DNA of 64,000 bases from Streptomyces piniterrae (GCF_005048155.1 NZ_SUMB01000007.1:186001-250000), one strand, 5' to 3'; numbered from the stretch's first letter, positions 39,359-48,865 are shown. The notes: generated by a model not told the origin, from the sequence alone. Numbers and translations are program-made.

Positions 39359-42004
39359 CTAGCCCCGCTTGAGCCGTGCCGTCGTATGCCGCGTCGGCTC
39401 GGCCGTAGAAGGATCCTCCGGCCACGGGTGCTTGGGGTAGCGGCCGCGCAACTCCGCACGCACGGAGCGGTAACCGTCCCTCCAGAACGACGCCAGGTCG
39501 GCGGTGACGGCGGCCGGCCGCCCGGCCGGTGACAGCAGATGCACCAGTACGGGCACCCGCCCGTCCGCCACCCGCGGCGACTCCTGCCGGCCGAACAGCT
39601 CCTGCAGCTTGACGGCCAGCACCGGCTGCTCACCGCCGTAGTCCACCCGCACCCGCGAACCGCTCGGCACCTCGATACGCTCCGGCGCCAGCTCCTCGAA
39701 ACGCGCCGCGTCGCCGGTCGCCCACGGCAGCAGCCGGGCCAGCGCCTGCCCCGCGTCGATCCGCGCGAGGTCGGCCCGCCGCCGGGCCCGCCCGAGCTCC
39801 ACCCCCAGCCACTCCTCGACGCGCTCCAGCAGCGCCGCATCCGACACATCCGGCCACGGCGCGCCCAACTCCCGGTGCAGAAAAGCCATCCGCTGCCGCA
39901 GCGACAGCGCGCCCGCCGACCACCGCAGCAGCCCGGGACCCTCCTGCCGCAGCCCCGACAGCACCGCCTCCCGCAGCAGACCGGCATCGGGCGCCGTCAG
40001 CGGCCGGGCCGCCAGCTCGATCGCCCCCAGCCGCGTCACGCTCCTGGCCACCACGTCCCCGTCCGACCAGCGGACCTCCTCGCCCGAGGAGTACAGCGCC
40101 CGCGCCGCGGCACACGCCGTCTCCGCGTCGATCACCGCCGCCAGCCGCACCCGTGCGGACGCCGCCGCCACCGGCCGGTCCGCCACCGCGACGGCCAGCC
40201 ACGCCGCATCCCGCAGCCGCGAGGAGTCGCCCGCCCGCGCCCCCGGACCGGGCCCCGCCCCGGCCAGCTCGGCCCCGGTCCCGGAGGCCATCAGATAACT
40301 CCCCACCCCGCGCGCCCGCGCCACCCGCTCGGGGAACGCCAGCGCGGCGACCAGCCCGGCGACGGCGTCATCGCTCGCCGCCCGGCCGTCCGCGCCCCCG
40401 TCCGGACCGGAAACCGCGCCATCAGCGCCATCCGCGCCCTCGGCCCGTCCCGGCACCCCGGCCGCCGACGACAGCCGTCGCGCCTCCTGCCGCCACCTGG
40501 CCGCGTACGCGTCACCGCCCCGCCGCGCCGTCCGCCATGCCGCCGCCAGATCGTCCCCGTACGCGCGCGGCGGCTCCTCGCTCAGCAGCGCCACCACCTC
40601 CGCCGCCCGACGCACACCGACCTCGCGCGCGCCGTCCAACAGCGCACGCGCCAGCCGCGGATGCAGACCGAGCCGCCCCATCCGCACACCGCGCTCCGTC
40701 GCCCGGCCGTCCGCGTCCACGGCTCCGACCGCCGCCAGTACGTCCCGCGCCGCGGCGAGCGCACCCGCCGGCGGCGCGTCCAGAAGCGCCAGCCCGGTCG
40801 CCGCCGGATCCCCCCAGCACGCCGCCTGAAGCGCGAACGCGGTCAGATCCGCGACCTTGATCTCCGGATCGGGGAACCGCGGCAGCCGCCCGTCCTCCCC
40901 CTCCGACCAGCAGCGATAGACCACACCCGGTGCCTCGCGGCCGGCCCGCCCGGCCCGCTGACGCGCCGCCGCCCGGGAGGCCCGTACGGTCGCCAGGGCA
41001 CTCAGCCCCCGCACATGATCCATCCGCGGCACCCGCGCCAGCCCGCTGTCCACCACCACCCGCACGCCCGGCACCGTCAGGCTCGACTCCGCCACCGACG
41101 TCGCCAGCACCACCCGCCGTACGCCGTCCCCACCGCCCAACACGGCGTCCTGCACCTCGGCCGGCGCTCGCCCGTGCACCTGCAGCACCTCGGCATCCAG
41201 CCCGGCCAGCAGCCCGGCGACACGCCCGATCTCCCCGACACCGGGCAGGAAACACAGCACATCCCCCGACTGCTCCCGCAGCGCGCGCCGCACCACCCCC
41301 GCCACATGCGTCAGCAGCGCGGGATCGACCCGCATCCCATGCGGGGGCCGCACCGGCCGCTCCGGAGGCGCCCACACGACGGCCACCGGGTGCGACACGC
41401 CGGCCGCCGCCACCACCGGCGCGGGACCGTCCGCACCGCCCAGCAGCCGGGCCCACCCCTCGGCGTCCGTCGTCGCCGACGCCGCCACCAGCCGCAGCTC
41501 GGGGCGCAGCGTCTCCCGTACGTCCAGCAGGAACGCCGCGGAGGTATCGGCGTCCAGATGCCGCTCATGGCACTCGTCGAGCACCACCACATCGACACCG
41601 GCCAGCTCCGGATCCCGCTGCAACCGCTGCAGCAGCACCCCGGTGGTCACCACTTCCACTGCCGTACGCGGCCCGACCCGCCGCTCACCACGCACGGTGA
41701 ACCCGACGGAATCGCCGACCTTCTCGCCCAGCAGCCAGGCCATCCGCCGGGCCGCGGCACGGGCCGCGATCCGCCGTGGCTCGGCGACGAGCACCCGCCG
41801 CGCCGGCCCCTGGCCCGTAAGACCCGCGAGATCCAGCGGCACCAGCGTCGTCTTGCCGGTGCCCGGCGGCGCACAGAGCACCGCGGCACCAGGACCGTCG
41901 GACCCGTGGAGGGCAGCACGCAGCGGGGGCAGCGCGGTGCGCACGGGCAGCTGGGCAAGGGCGTCGCGGGGCGTACCCGCGGCCGGGGGTCGGGCGAGAT
42001 TCAC
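39359..42004 (-). CDS. hrpB: ATP-dependent RNA helicase HrpB
   Basis: 881 residues from the GTG at 42004. This is a DEAH helicase: Walker A CAPPGTGKTTLVPLDL, RRVLVAEPRRIAARAAARRM (motif Ia), VVLDECHERHLDADTS (motif II, DECH), SATTD (III), the C-terminal motifs VLATSVAESSLTVPGVR (V) and RQRAGRAGREAPGVVYR (VI). The long C-terminal domain (to PKHPWPEDPSTAEPTRHT) is specific to HrpB. It presumably remodels RNA in the cytosol; its physiological role is poorly known. It follows the methyltransferase gene by 55 nt on the same strand. Confidence 0.92.
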   Translation of the reverse strand: MNLARPPAAGTPRDALAQLPVRTALPPLRAALHGSDGPGAAVLCAPPGTGKTTLVPLDLAGLTGQGPARRVLVAEPRRIAARAAARRMAWLLGEKVGDSVGFTVRGERRVGPRTAVEVVTTGVLLQRLQRDPELAGVDVVVLDECHERHLDADTSAAFLLDVRETLRPELRLVAASATTDAEGWARLLGGADGPAPVVAAAGVSHPVAVVWAPPERPVRPPHGMRVDPALLTHVAGVVRRALREQSGDVLCFLPGVGEIGRVAGLLAGLDAEVLQVHGRAPAEVQDAVLGGGDGVRRVVLATSVAESSLTVPGVRVVVDSGLARVPRMDHVRGLSALATVRASRAAARQRAGRAGREAPGVVYRCWSEGEDGRLPRFPDPEIKVADLTAFALQAACWGDPAATGLALLDAPPAGALAAARDVLAAVGAVDADGRATERGVRMGRLGLHPRLARALLDGAREVGVRRAAEVVALLSEEPPRAYGDDLAAAWRTARRGGDAYAARWRQEARRLSSAAGVPGRAEGADGADGAVSGPDGGADGRAASDDAVAGLVAALAFPERVARARGVGSYLMASGTGAELAGAGPGPGARAGDSSRLRDAAWLAVAVADRPVAAASARVRLAAVIDAETACAAARALYSSGEEVRWSDGDVVARSVTRLGAIELAARPLTAPDAGLLREAVLSGLRQEGPGLLRWSAGALSLRQRMAFLHRELGAPWPDVSDAALLERVEEWLGVELGRARRRADLARIDAGQALARLLPWATGDAARFEELAPERIEVPSGSRVRVDYGGEQPVLAVKLQELFGRQESPRVADGRVPVLVHLLSPAGRPAAVTADLASFWRDGYRSVRAELRGRYPKHPWPEDPSTAEPTRHTTARLKRG

Positions 42005-42059
42005 CGTCCCAGTCTGCCGCCCCCGCCGCACCGGGCAGCCACGGGCCGAAGGGCAGGGA

Positions 42060-42878
42060 CTACGACTCCGCCACACACACGAAGATCGCCGTCCCCGGGA
42101 TCAGGTTCCCGCGCAGCGGAGACCAGCCGCCCCACTCCTGCGTATTCCATTCCGGCCATTCCGGTTCGACGAGATCCACCAACCGGAACCCGCCGGCCAC
42201 CACATCCCGCACCCGGTCGCCCAGCGTCCGGTGATGCTCCACATACACCGCGCGGCCGGTCTCGTCCTGCTCGACGTACGGCGTCCGGTCGAAGTAGGAG
42301 GCCGCCACCGACAGGCCCTCCGGGCCCGGCTCGTCGGGGAACGCCCACCGGATGGGGTGGGTGACCGAGAAGACGAACCGGCCGCCGGGCCGCAGCACCC
42401 GGCGGACCTCGCGCAGCACCCGCACCGGATCGGCGACAAACGGAATCGCGCCGTAGGCGGAGCACGCGAGGTCGAAGCAGCCGTCGCGGAACGGCAGCGC
42501 CCCCGCGTCCGCCTCCACCAGGCCGACCTCACCCTCCGCCCCGTCGGCGATCCGCAGCGCGTGCTGCAGTTGCCGGTGCGAGAGATCGAGGGCCACCGGG
42601 TGGGCGCCCTGAGCCGCCAGCCAACGGGAACACTGCGCCGCGCCCGCCCCGATCTCCAGGACCCGCCGCCCCTTCAGCTCCGTCGCCGGACCCAGCAGCC
42701 CGGCGTCCGCCTCGTCCAGCCCCTCGGGGCCCCAGACGAAGCGGTCGTCCCCGAGGAACGCGCCGTGCTCGCTCTGGTAGTCGTCCGCGTTACGGTCCCA
42801 CCAGCCACGACTGGCCCGGCTGCTCTCCGCGTCGGAGGCGTCACGTCGGGTCGCCTCCGGCTCATACTCTTGGTTCAT
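42060..42878 (-). CDS. Class I SAM-dependent methyltransferase
   Basis: 272 residues from the ATG at 42878, chosen because MNQEYEPEATRRDASDAESS is the protein-like start; an upstream in-frame start at 42950 is less likely. The SAM-binding site is RVLEIGAGAAQCSRWLAAQG (motif I), VALDLSH (II), GLVEADAGALPF and FDLACSAYGAIPFV (IV), and REVRRVLRPGGRFVFSVTHP (VI). The N-terminal SRASRGWWDRNADDYQSEHG is typical of a Streptomyces subgroup encoded next to rpsA. The substrate is unknown. It is divergent from rpsA. Confidence 0.88.
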   Translation of the reverse strand: MNQEYEPEATRRDASDAESSRASRGWWDRNADDYQSEHGAFLGDDRFVWGPEGLDEADAGLLGPATELKGRRVLEIGAGAAQCSRWLAAQGAHPVALDLSHRQLQHALRIADGAEGEVGLVEADAGALPFRDGCFDLACSAYGAIPFVADPVRVLREVRRVLRPGGRFVFSVTHPIRWAFPDEPGPEGLSVAASYFDRTPYVEQDETGRAVYVEHHRTLGDRVRDVVAGGFRLVDLVEPEWPEWNTQEWGGWSPLRGNLIPGTAIFVCVAES

Positions 42879-43000
42879 CGCGCCCGTCGTCGTAGTCTTC
42901 GCTGTGCTTGTCGCTGCAGGGACTGTGAGGCCATTAGCCTCGCGGAACATCGCGTGTGCCGGTTATGGGGCGTTCTGCCCCGGGTGTGCGCGTTCGCGCA

Positions 43001-43029
43001 TTGACCGTGTCCGGCTGCCCCCGTATGCT
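43001..43029 (+). promoter_or_regulatory. Strong promoter of rpsA
   Basis: TTGACC (43001-43006), exactly 17 nt, then TATGCT (43024-43029): a near-consensus HrdB promoter. Transcription would start at about 43035, which leaves a leader of about 210 nt. Confidence 0.78.
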
Positions 43030-43034
43030 ACAAG

Positions 43035-43247
43035 TTGCGCTGCGGGCTTGCGCGCCTCAGACGGAGCAGGCCGCGCTCGCATCTGTATGTATGTCCCCTC
43101 GGTTTTCGAGGCGTTTCGGGTTGCTCCGGGTTTTCGCGGGGCATCCGGAGGGTGCGCCTGATGCTGTCTGGCTTATGCAGAGGCGATTCCGGCTCTCGGC
43201 GTAGCAGTACCTACGACTTCAATGTCCGCACCGGAGCCCTTTCCCAC
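43035..43247 (+). promoter_or_regulatory. Long 5' leader of rpsA
   Basis: About 213 nt with no credible ORF, rich in short complementary stretches such as CCCCTCGGTTTTCGAGG and CTCCGGGTTTTCGCGGGGCATCCGGAG. S1 represses its own translation in proteobacteria through a structured leader; a similar role here is possible but inferred. GGAG at 43233-43236 is the likely ribosome-binding site, with a long spacer of 11 nt. Confidence 0.4.
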
Positions 43248-44765
43248 ATGACGAGCAGCACCGAGACCACCGCCACCACCCCGCAGGTTGCGGTCAACGA
43301 CATCGGTAACGAGGAAGCCTTCCTCGCCGCGATCGACGAGACGATCAAGTACTTCAACGACGGCGACATCGTCGACGGCGTCATCGTGAAGGTCGACCGG
43401 GACGAGGTCCTGCTCGACATCGGTTACAAGACCGAAGGTGTGATCCCGAGCCGCGAGCTCTCGATCAAGCACGACGTCGACCCCAACGAGGTCGTTGCCG
43501 TCGGTGACGAGATCGAGGCCCTGGTTCTCCAGAAGGAGGACAAGGAAGGCCGCCTCATCCTGTCCAAGAAGCGCGCTCAGTACGAGCGTGCCTGGGGCAC
43601 GATCGAGAAGATCAAGGAAGAGGACGGGATCGTCACCGGTACCGTCATCGAGGTCGTCAAGGGTGGTCTCATCCTCGACATCGGCCTCCGTGGCTTCCTC
43701 CCGGCCTCCCTGGTCGAGATGCGCCGCGTCCGCGACCTCCAGCCCTACGTGGGCAAGGAGCTCGAGGCCAAGATCATCGAGCTGGACAAGAACCGCAACA
43801 ACGTGGTCCTGTCCCGCCGTGCCTGGCTGGAGCAGACCCAGAGCGAGGTCCGCCAGACCTTCCTCACCACCCTCCAGAAGGGCCAGGTGCGCTCCGGCGT
43901 CGTCTCCTCCATCGTCAACTTCGGTGCCTTCGTGGACCTGGGTGGCGTGGACGGCCTGGTGCACGTCTCCGAGCTGTCCTGGAAGCACATCGACCACCCC
44001 TCCGAGGTCGTCGAGGTCGGCCAGGAGGTCACGGTCGAGGTCCTGGACGTCGACATGGACCGCGAGCGCGTGTCCCTGTCGCTCAAGGCGACCCAGGAAG
44101 ACCCGTGGCAGCAGTTCGCCCGGACCCACCAGATCGGTCAGGTCGTCCCGGGTAAGGTCACCAAGCTCGTTCCCTTCGGTGCGTTCGTGCGCGTCGACGA
44201 GGGCATCGAGGGCCTGGTCCACATCTCCGAGCTGGCCGAGCGCCACGTCGAGATCCCGGAGCAGGTTGTCCAGGTCAACGACGAGATCTTCGTCAAGGTC
44301 ATCGACATCGACCTCGAGCGCCGCCGCATCAGCCTCTCGCTGAAGCAGGCCAACGAGTCCTTCGGTGCCGACCCGTCGGCGGTCGAGTTCGACCCGACCC
44401 TGTACGGCATGGCCGCGTCCTACGACGACCAGGGCAACTACATCTACCCCGAGGGCTTCGACCCCGAGACCAACGACTGGCTCGAGGGCTACGAGAGCCA
44501 GCGCGAGGCCTGGGAGAACCAGTACGCCGAGGCGCAGCAGCGCTTCGAGCAGCACCAGGCCCAGGTCATCAAGTCCCGCGAGGCCGACGAGCAGGCGGCG
44601 GCCGAGGGCGCTGCGGCGCCGGCGGCGCAGGGTGGCGGCCAGGCCGGCGGCGGCCAGGTCTCCGGTGGCTCGTACTCCTCGGAGTCGGCGGACAACTCCG
44701 GCGCCCTGGCGTCGGACGAGGCCCTGGCGGCGCTCCGCGAGAAGCTGGCCGGCGGCCAGAGCTGA
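43248..44765 (+). CDS. rpsA: 30S ribosomal protein S1
   Basis: 505 residues. Four S1 (OB-fold) domains are visible at about residues 35-105, 120-190, 205-275 and 290-360. The last two carry GVVSSIVNFGAFVDLGGVDG and GKVTKLVPFGAFVRVDEGIE, each followed by LVH(V/I)SEL. The four-domain form is normal for high-GC Gram-positives (E. coli has six). The C-terminal 140 residues are acidic, Gln/Gly/Ala-rich and disordered. It helps mRNA binding to the small subunit. Codon use is optimised and has GGT/CGT codons, as for a highly expressed gene. Confidence 0.97.
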   Translation: MTSSTETTATTPQVAVNDIGNEEAFLAAIDETIKYFNDGDIVDGVIVKVDRDEVLLDIGYKTEGVIPSRELSIKHDVDPNEVVAVGDEIEALVLQKEDKEGRLILSKKRAQYERAWGTIEKIKEEDGIVTGTVIEVVKGGLILDIGLRGFLPASLVEMRRVRDLQPYVGKELEAKIIELDKNRNNVVLSRRAWLEQTQSEVRQTFLTTLQKGQVRSGVVSSIVNFGAFVDLGGVDGLVHVSELSWKHIDHPSEVVEVGQEVTVEVLDVDMDRERVSLSLKATQEDPWQQFARTHQIGQVVPGKVTKLVPFGAFVRVDEGIEGLVHISELAERHVEIPEQVVQVNDEIFVKVIDIDLERRRISLSLKQANESFGADPSAVEFDPTLYGMAASYDDQGNYIYPEGFDPETNDWLEGYESQREAWENQYAEAQQRFEQHQAQVIKSREADEQAAAEGAAAPAAQGGGQAGGGQVSGGSYSSESADNSGALASDEALAALREKLAGGQS

Positions 44766-44810
44766 AAAGGCTCACCCGCTAGGCACTAGCCGATAGGCGA
44801 AAGCCAGCTC

Positions 44811-44843
44811 GAAGGCCCGTTCCCCTCTGGGGAGCGGGCCTTC
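44811..44843 (+). terminator. Terminator after rpsA
   Basis: GAAGGCCCGTTCCCC (44811-44825), a TCT loop and GGGGAGCGGGCCTTC (44829-44843): a 15-bp stem with one T-G pair. It probably also serves the convergent beta-helix gene. Confidence 0.9.
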
Positions 44844-44899
44844 GGCATATCCTGCGACGCGTCCCGGGCCCCGGGCGCGTGCGTCCGGGCGGGCGTCGG

Positions 44900-45883
44900 T
44901 CAGCCCACCGGGACGCCCGGGTTGGCGATGCCACGACCCCCGGTGACGGTGTTGTCGCCGGCGATGGTGACGGGACACTCCGACGCGTCGTAGTTGGTGA
45001 CGTTGAATCCGTACTGGCCGGAGCCTGTCGCGCCGCTCAGATCGGACCGGTTGCCGCGGAAGACCGCGCCGCAGCCCCAGCCCGACTGCTGGCTGTGGGT
45101 CTCGTAGCCGTTGTTGGTGGTGTGGCGGCCGGTGTTGTTCTCGACGACGACGCCATTGCCCTTCACATCGACCCAGGAATCGTCGAAGTGGGCTCCGGTC
45201 AGCCCGCCGCCGTCGAAGGTGTTCCCGCTGATCCGCGCGCCCGTCGTACCTTCCTTGATGTCGATGTTCTCGCCGCCGACACCGGGGCCGATGGTGTTGC
45301 CGAGGATCTGGACGTTGTCGCTCTTGTCGTCGGTGCCGCCCGCGCTGCCCACGTACACCCCCTCGCCCATACCGCTGCCGTCCTTGCCGGTATCGCGGAT
45401 GGTGGAGTTCCTGATGACTCCGTTCCTGCTGGACTTGCGGAAGTGCACGCCCTCCATGTCCAGGTCGTGGACGGTGACGGAGTCGATGACGACACCGTTC
45501 GCGGCGTCCATCATGATGCCCTTCTGGCCGCCGGTGACGTTGATCCCTTCGACGGTCCAGTACGAGGCGCCGTTCAGATGTAGCCCATAGCCGCCGCCCG
45601 CGGTGAGAACGGCCTTCGACGAGCCGGTGAGGGTGATCCGGGATGCCGCGCTGCCGGCGACGGAGGTCTTGAAGTTCCCGTTGTACGTGCCGTCGGCGAG
45701 CTGGATGGTGTCGCCTGGCCTGGCGGCGGCGAGCGCGTCCTTGAGCTCGGCCGCGGTCGACACGTCGACCACCCGGGCGGGGGAGGGGCGGGGGGTGCCT
45801 GTCGCGGTGGGCGTGACGGTGAGGGCTGTGCCGGCTGCCAGCAATGCGGCGGCCGACACGGTCAGGAGGGGTCCGGTGCGCAT
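44900..45883 (-). CDS. Secreted right-handed parallel beta-helix protein
   Basis: 327 residues, ATG behind AAAGGCAG. The signal peptide (LLTVSAAALLAAGTALTVTP) precedes AAELKDALAAARPGDTIQLA, the characteristic entry to pectate-lyase/chondroitinase-B-like helices. Repeated coils follow with Asn/Gly/Val periodicity (SYWTVEGINVTGGQKGIMMD, VHFRKSSRNGVIRNSTIRDT, GGENIDIKEGTTGARISGNT). Two cysteines near the end (GWGCGAVF, ECPVTI) may pair. It is probably a polysaccharide lyase or carbohydrate-binding protein; the substrate cannot be read. Confidence 0.82.
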   Translation of the reverse strand: MRTGPLLTVSAAALLAAGTALTVTPTATGTPRPSPARVVDVSTAAELKDALAAARPGDTIQLADGTYNGNFKTSVAGSAASRITLTGSSKAVLTAGGGYGLHLNGASYWTVEGINVTGGQKGIMMDAANGVVIDSVTVHDLDMEGVHFRKSSRNGVIRNSTIRDTGKDGSGMGEGVYVGSAGGTDDKSDNVQILGNTIGPGVGGENIDIKEGTTGARISGNTFDGGGLTGAHFDDSWVDVKGNGVVVENNTGRHTTNNGYETHSQQSGWGCGAVFRGNRSDLSGATGSGQYGFNVTNYDASECPVTIAGDNTVTGGRGIANPGVPVG

Positions 45884-46264
45884 TCAACTGCCTTTCTGTA
45901 TATGAACGTTGGGCGGGAATGTGAATCGCGAGGGTGGTCGTGAAGGTAGGCGCGCGAAGAAGGGGCGTCAAGGTTCCGGGCTGGGTTGGGGGATTGGGCC
46001 TGAGGCCGGGGAGGGTGCCGGGTCGGCTTCGGTGAAGGGATGCTGCAACTCGCCTATGCGGTATGGCCGTTCAGTGATGTGAATTCGCTGGGGGTCGCCC
46101 GGGGCCAGGGGCCGTTCCAAACGGCGTCGCCGCCCGGCAACGTGGCGCGATCTCGACTCCGCGACAGGCGCTCGAAGGCGGCGCTGCAGGACCGTGAGGA
46201 CGCCCGGGAATGCGGGAGCGGCGCTGGGCGTTCTTGCACACGGACATGAGGAGGAGCGGTCACT
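45884..46264. other. Non-coding interval between the beta-helix and PAC2 genes
   Basis: No convincing gene on either strand. The open frames present have Arg/Ser-rich composition and no ribosome-binding site. The only useful element is GAGGAGGAGCGG at the right edge, the ribosome-binding site of the PAC2 gene. Confidence 0.4.
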
Positions 46265-47212
46265 GTGTTGGATCCCCAGGGGTTGTACGAATGGGAGCCG
46301 AGCGGGCTCGCGGCGGTTGAGGCCATCGCGGCCAGGGACTCCGCCGGGCTGGTGTTGCTGTACCACTTCGACGGCTACATCGACGCCGGCGAGACCGGCG
46401 ACCAGATCGTGGAACGGCTGCTGGGCGGCCTGACGCACCGCGTCATCGCCCGCTTCGACCACGACCGGCTGATCGACTACCGCGCCCGTCGCCCGCTGCT
46501 CACCTTCCAGAACCACCGCTGGACCAGCTACGAGACGCCCAGCATCGCGCTGCGCCTCGTGGAGGACGCCACGGGGGCGCCCTTCCTGCTGCTGTCCGGC
46601 CCCGAGCCCGATGTGGAGTGGGAGCGTTTCTCGGCCGCGGTGCGCCAGATAGTGGAGCGGCTCGGCGTTCGGCTCTCGGTCAATTTCCACGGCATCCCGA
46701 TGGGCGTCCCCCACACCCGCCCCGTAGGCATCACCCCGCACGGCAACCGCATCGACCTGATGCCCGGGCACGCCAGCTTCTTCGACGAGGCGCAGGTGCC
46801 CGGCAGCGCGGAGGCGCTGATCGAGTTCCGGCTGGCCGAGGCGGGACACGACGTCCTGGGTGTGGCGGCGCATGTGCCGCACTACATCGCGCGGTCCGCC
46901 TACCCGGATGCCGCGCTCACGGTCCTGGAGGCCGTAACGGCCGCGACGGGGCTGGTGCTGCCCAGTGCGGCGCATTCGCTGCGCACGGAGGCGCTGCGGA
47001 CGCAGGAGGAGATCGAACGGCAGATCTCTGAGGGCGACGAAGAGCTGGTGGCGCTGGTCAGCGGACTGGAGCATCAGTACGACGCGGTGGCCGGCGCGGA
47101 GACCAGGGGGAACCTGGTGGCCGAGCCGGTGGAACTGCCCTCTGCCGACGAGATCGGCAGGGAATTCGAACGCTTCCTGGCGGAGCGGGAGGGAGACGGG
47201 GGCGGGGTCTGA
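46265..47212 (+). CDS. PAC2-family protein
   Basis: 315 residues from a GTG directly behind AGGAGGAGCGG. The PAC2 domain (proteasome assembly chaperone-like) covers about residues 15-250: GLVLLYHFDGYIDAGETGDQ, PFLLLSGPEPDVEWERFSAA, and VNFHGIPMGVPHTRPVGITP. In actinobacteria with a proteasome, PAC2 proteins are common, but their link to 20S assembly is not demonstrated. The C-terminal part (LRTQEEIERQISEGDEELVA) is helical and acidic. coaE follows by 76 nt on the same strand. Confidence 0.85.
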   Translation: MLDPQGLYEWEPSGLAAVEAIAARDSAGLVLLYHFDGYIDAGETGDQIVERLLGGLTHRVIARFDHDRLIDYRARRPLLTFQNHRWTSYETPSIALRLVEDATGAPFLLLSGPEPDVEWERFSAAVRQIVERLGVRLSVNFHGIPMGVPHTRPVGITPHGNRIDLMPGHASFFDEAQVPGSAEALIEFRLAEAGHDVLGVAAHVPHYIARSAYPDAALTVLEAVTAATGLVLPSAAHSLRTEALRTQEEIERQISEGDEELVALVSGLEHQYDAVAGAETRGNLVAEPVELPSADEIGREFERFLAEREGDGGGV

Positions 47213-47288
47213 CGCGGCGGGGTCAGCAGCTCCCGAAGGTCCCGAAGTCGGTGACCCCGACGTTTCCGGGACCGTATAGCGTGGGCCC

Positions 47289-47879
47289 ATGGTGAAGGTG
47301 GGGCTGACCGGCGGAATCGGCGCGGGCAAAAGCGAGGTCTCGCGGTTGCTGGCGTCGTACGGCGCGGTGATCGTGGACGCGGACAGGATCGCCCGCGAGG
47401 TCGTCGAGCCGGGGACACCCGGACTCGCGGCGGTGGTCGAGGAGTTCGGGGACGGCGTACTCACCCCCGACGGGAGCCTGGACCGGCCGAAGCTCGGCGG
47501 GATCGTCTTCGCCGACCCGGAGAAGCTGAAGGCGCTGAACGCGATCGTGCACCCACTGGTGGGCGTGCGATCGGCCGAACTGGAGGTGTCGGCCGGGCCG
47601 GACGCGGTGGTGGTGCACGATGTGCCGCTGCTGACGGAGAACGGCTTGGCGCCGCTCTACGACCTGGTCATCGTCGTCGACGCCGCCCCGGAGACCCAGC
47701 TGGACCGGCTGGTACGGCTGCGCGGAATGGCGGAGGACGAGGCCAAGGCTCGGATGGCGGCCCAGGCGACCCGCGAACAGCGTCTCGCGGTCGCGGACCT
47801 CGTCATCGACAACGACGGCCCGCTGGAGGCACTGGAGCCCCAGGTCCGCGCGGTGTGGGAGCGCCTGCGGGGCGCGTGA
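47289..47879 (+). CDS. coaE: Dephospho-CoA kinase
   Basis: 196 residues. P-loop GLTGGIGAGKSEVSRLL, the DADRIAREVVEPG substrate motif, IVHPLVGVRS and HDVPLLTENG followed by the lid segment RLVRLRGMAEDEAKARMAAQ are all typical. It phosphorylates the 3'-hydroxyl of dephospho-CoA, the last step of CoA synthesis. Some actinobacterial CoaE proteins carry an extra GrpB-like domain; this one does not. Confidence 0.96.
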   Translation: MVKVGLTGGIGAGKSEVSRLLASYGAVIVDADRIAREVVEPGTPGLAAVVEEFGDGVLTPDGSLDRPKLGGIVFADPEKLKALNAIVHPLVGVRSAELEVSAGPDAVVVHDVPLLTENGLAPLYDLVIVVDAAPETQLDRLVRLRGMAEDEAKARMAAQATREQRLAVADLVIDNDGPLEALEPQVRAVWERLRGA

Positions 47880-47902
47880 GGCCGGGCGGTAGCCTCACCG
47901 CC

Positions 47903-48328
47903 ATGACCGCTACCGATCTCAGCGCTGCCGATCCGAGTGCCACTGATCCGAGTGCTACGGATCTTGGCTCCAAGGCTCCCGAGTCCTTCGTCGTCAACAT
48001 CTCCGGCCTCGCGGACACCGAGCTGGAGCCGGACCCCCTGGCCCCCGACCAGATCGTCTCCGGAGAGCCCGTGGTGACGGGCAAGGTGCTCTGGGAGTCT
48101 CCGGACGGACGGCAGATCCGCGGCATCTGGCAGATCACGCCCGGCGTGGTGACGGACACCGAGGCCAACGAGCTGTTCGTGGTCGTCAGCGGACGCGCCA
48201 CGATCGAGGTCGAGGGCGGGCCGGTGCTCGAGGTGGGGCCGGGCGACGCCTGTGTCCTGCGCGAGGGCGACCGCACGCGGTGGACCGTGCACGAGACGTT
48301 GCGCAAGGCGTACCACATCAGCCTGTAG
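47903..48328 (+). CDS. Cupin-domain protein
   Basis: 141 residues from the ATG at 47903. Residues 1-20 contain a small repeat (SAADPSATDPSATDL). The cupin barrel follows: SPDGRQIRGIWQITPGVVTD, ANELFVVVSGRATIEVEGGP and GDACVLREGDRTRWTVHET. The metal-binding His/Glu set of motif 1 is incomplete (T-x-A-N-E-L instead of H-x-H-x-x-x-x-E), so metal binding is uncertain; motif 2 has TRWTVH with one His. It follows coaE by 23 nt and may be co-transcribed. Function unknown. Confidence 0.8.
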   Translation: MTATDLSAADPSATDPSATDLGSKAPESFVVNISGLADTELEPDPLAPDQIVSGEPVVTGKVLWESPDGRQIRGIWQITPGVVTDTEANELFVVVSGRATIEVEGGPVLEVGPGDACVLREGDRTRWTVHETLRKAYHISL

Positions 48329-48481
48329 GGCGCGGTTCCCGGCCCTTGGAGCCCGCGGGAAACCCCGGCAGGTTGGGGCCGATCCGCCGGGGGAATGCGG
48401 TGGCCGATGGGATTGTTGTGCCGCACGTGACGCCGGCGGGCGGCGGAAGTCTGCCCGGCTGGCGAGGGAGAGGAGACGGTC

Positions 48482-48865
48482 GTGCCCGAGCGCACCCCGG
48501 AGACGCATGTCATCGACTTCCGCGCCGCGGAGCATCTGCTGGAGGCCCGCGACCCACGCGGTGCTATCCGGCTCTTGGACTCGGTCATCGCCGCGCACCC
48601 CGAGAACACGGCTGCCCGGCTGCTGCGCGCCCGCGCCTTCTTCCTCGCCGCCCAACTGCGTCCTGCGGAGCTTGAGTTCCAGATCGTGCTGGAACGCGAG
48701 CCCGACAACGCGTTCGCGCACTTCGCACTCGGCCGCACCCTGGAACGCGCCAACCGCCCCGAGGAGGCCCTGCGCCACTTCCGCCTCGCCGCGGCCCTCG
48801 AGCCACGCCCCGACTTCATCGAAGCCGCCCGCTTCACGCACGAAACAGGCAACGGCGAAAGCTGA
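48482..48865 (+). CDS. Small tetratricopeptide-repeat protein
   Basis: 127 residues from a GTG behind GAGAGGAG. Three TPR-like helix pairs are visible: DPRGAIRLLDSVIAAHPENT, AARLLRARAFFLAAQLRPAE, and AFAHFALGRTLERANRPEEA, with the usual Pro/Gly/Ala positions. It is a protein-protein interaction module in the cytosol, from a family often found near coaE in Streptomyces. It has no catalytic domain. Confidence 0.85.
   Translation: MPERTPETHVIDFRAAEHLLEARDPRGAIRLLDSVIAAHPENTAARLLRARAFFLAAQLRPAELEFQIVLEREPDNAFAHFALGRTLERANRPEEALRHFRLAAALEPRPDFIEAARFTHETGNGES

Noticed and set aside
41643..43004. A 453-residue plus-strand frame across the hrpB and methyltransferase region
   Set aside because: Antisense shadow with no motif; both minus-strand genes have complete families.
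45884..46326. Small open frames on both strands in the gap before the PAC2 gene
   Set aside because: No ribosome-binding sites and unbalanced composition; treated as non-coding.
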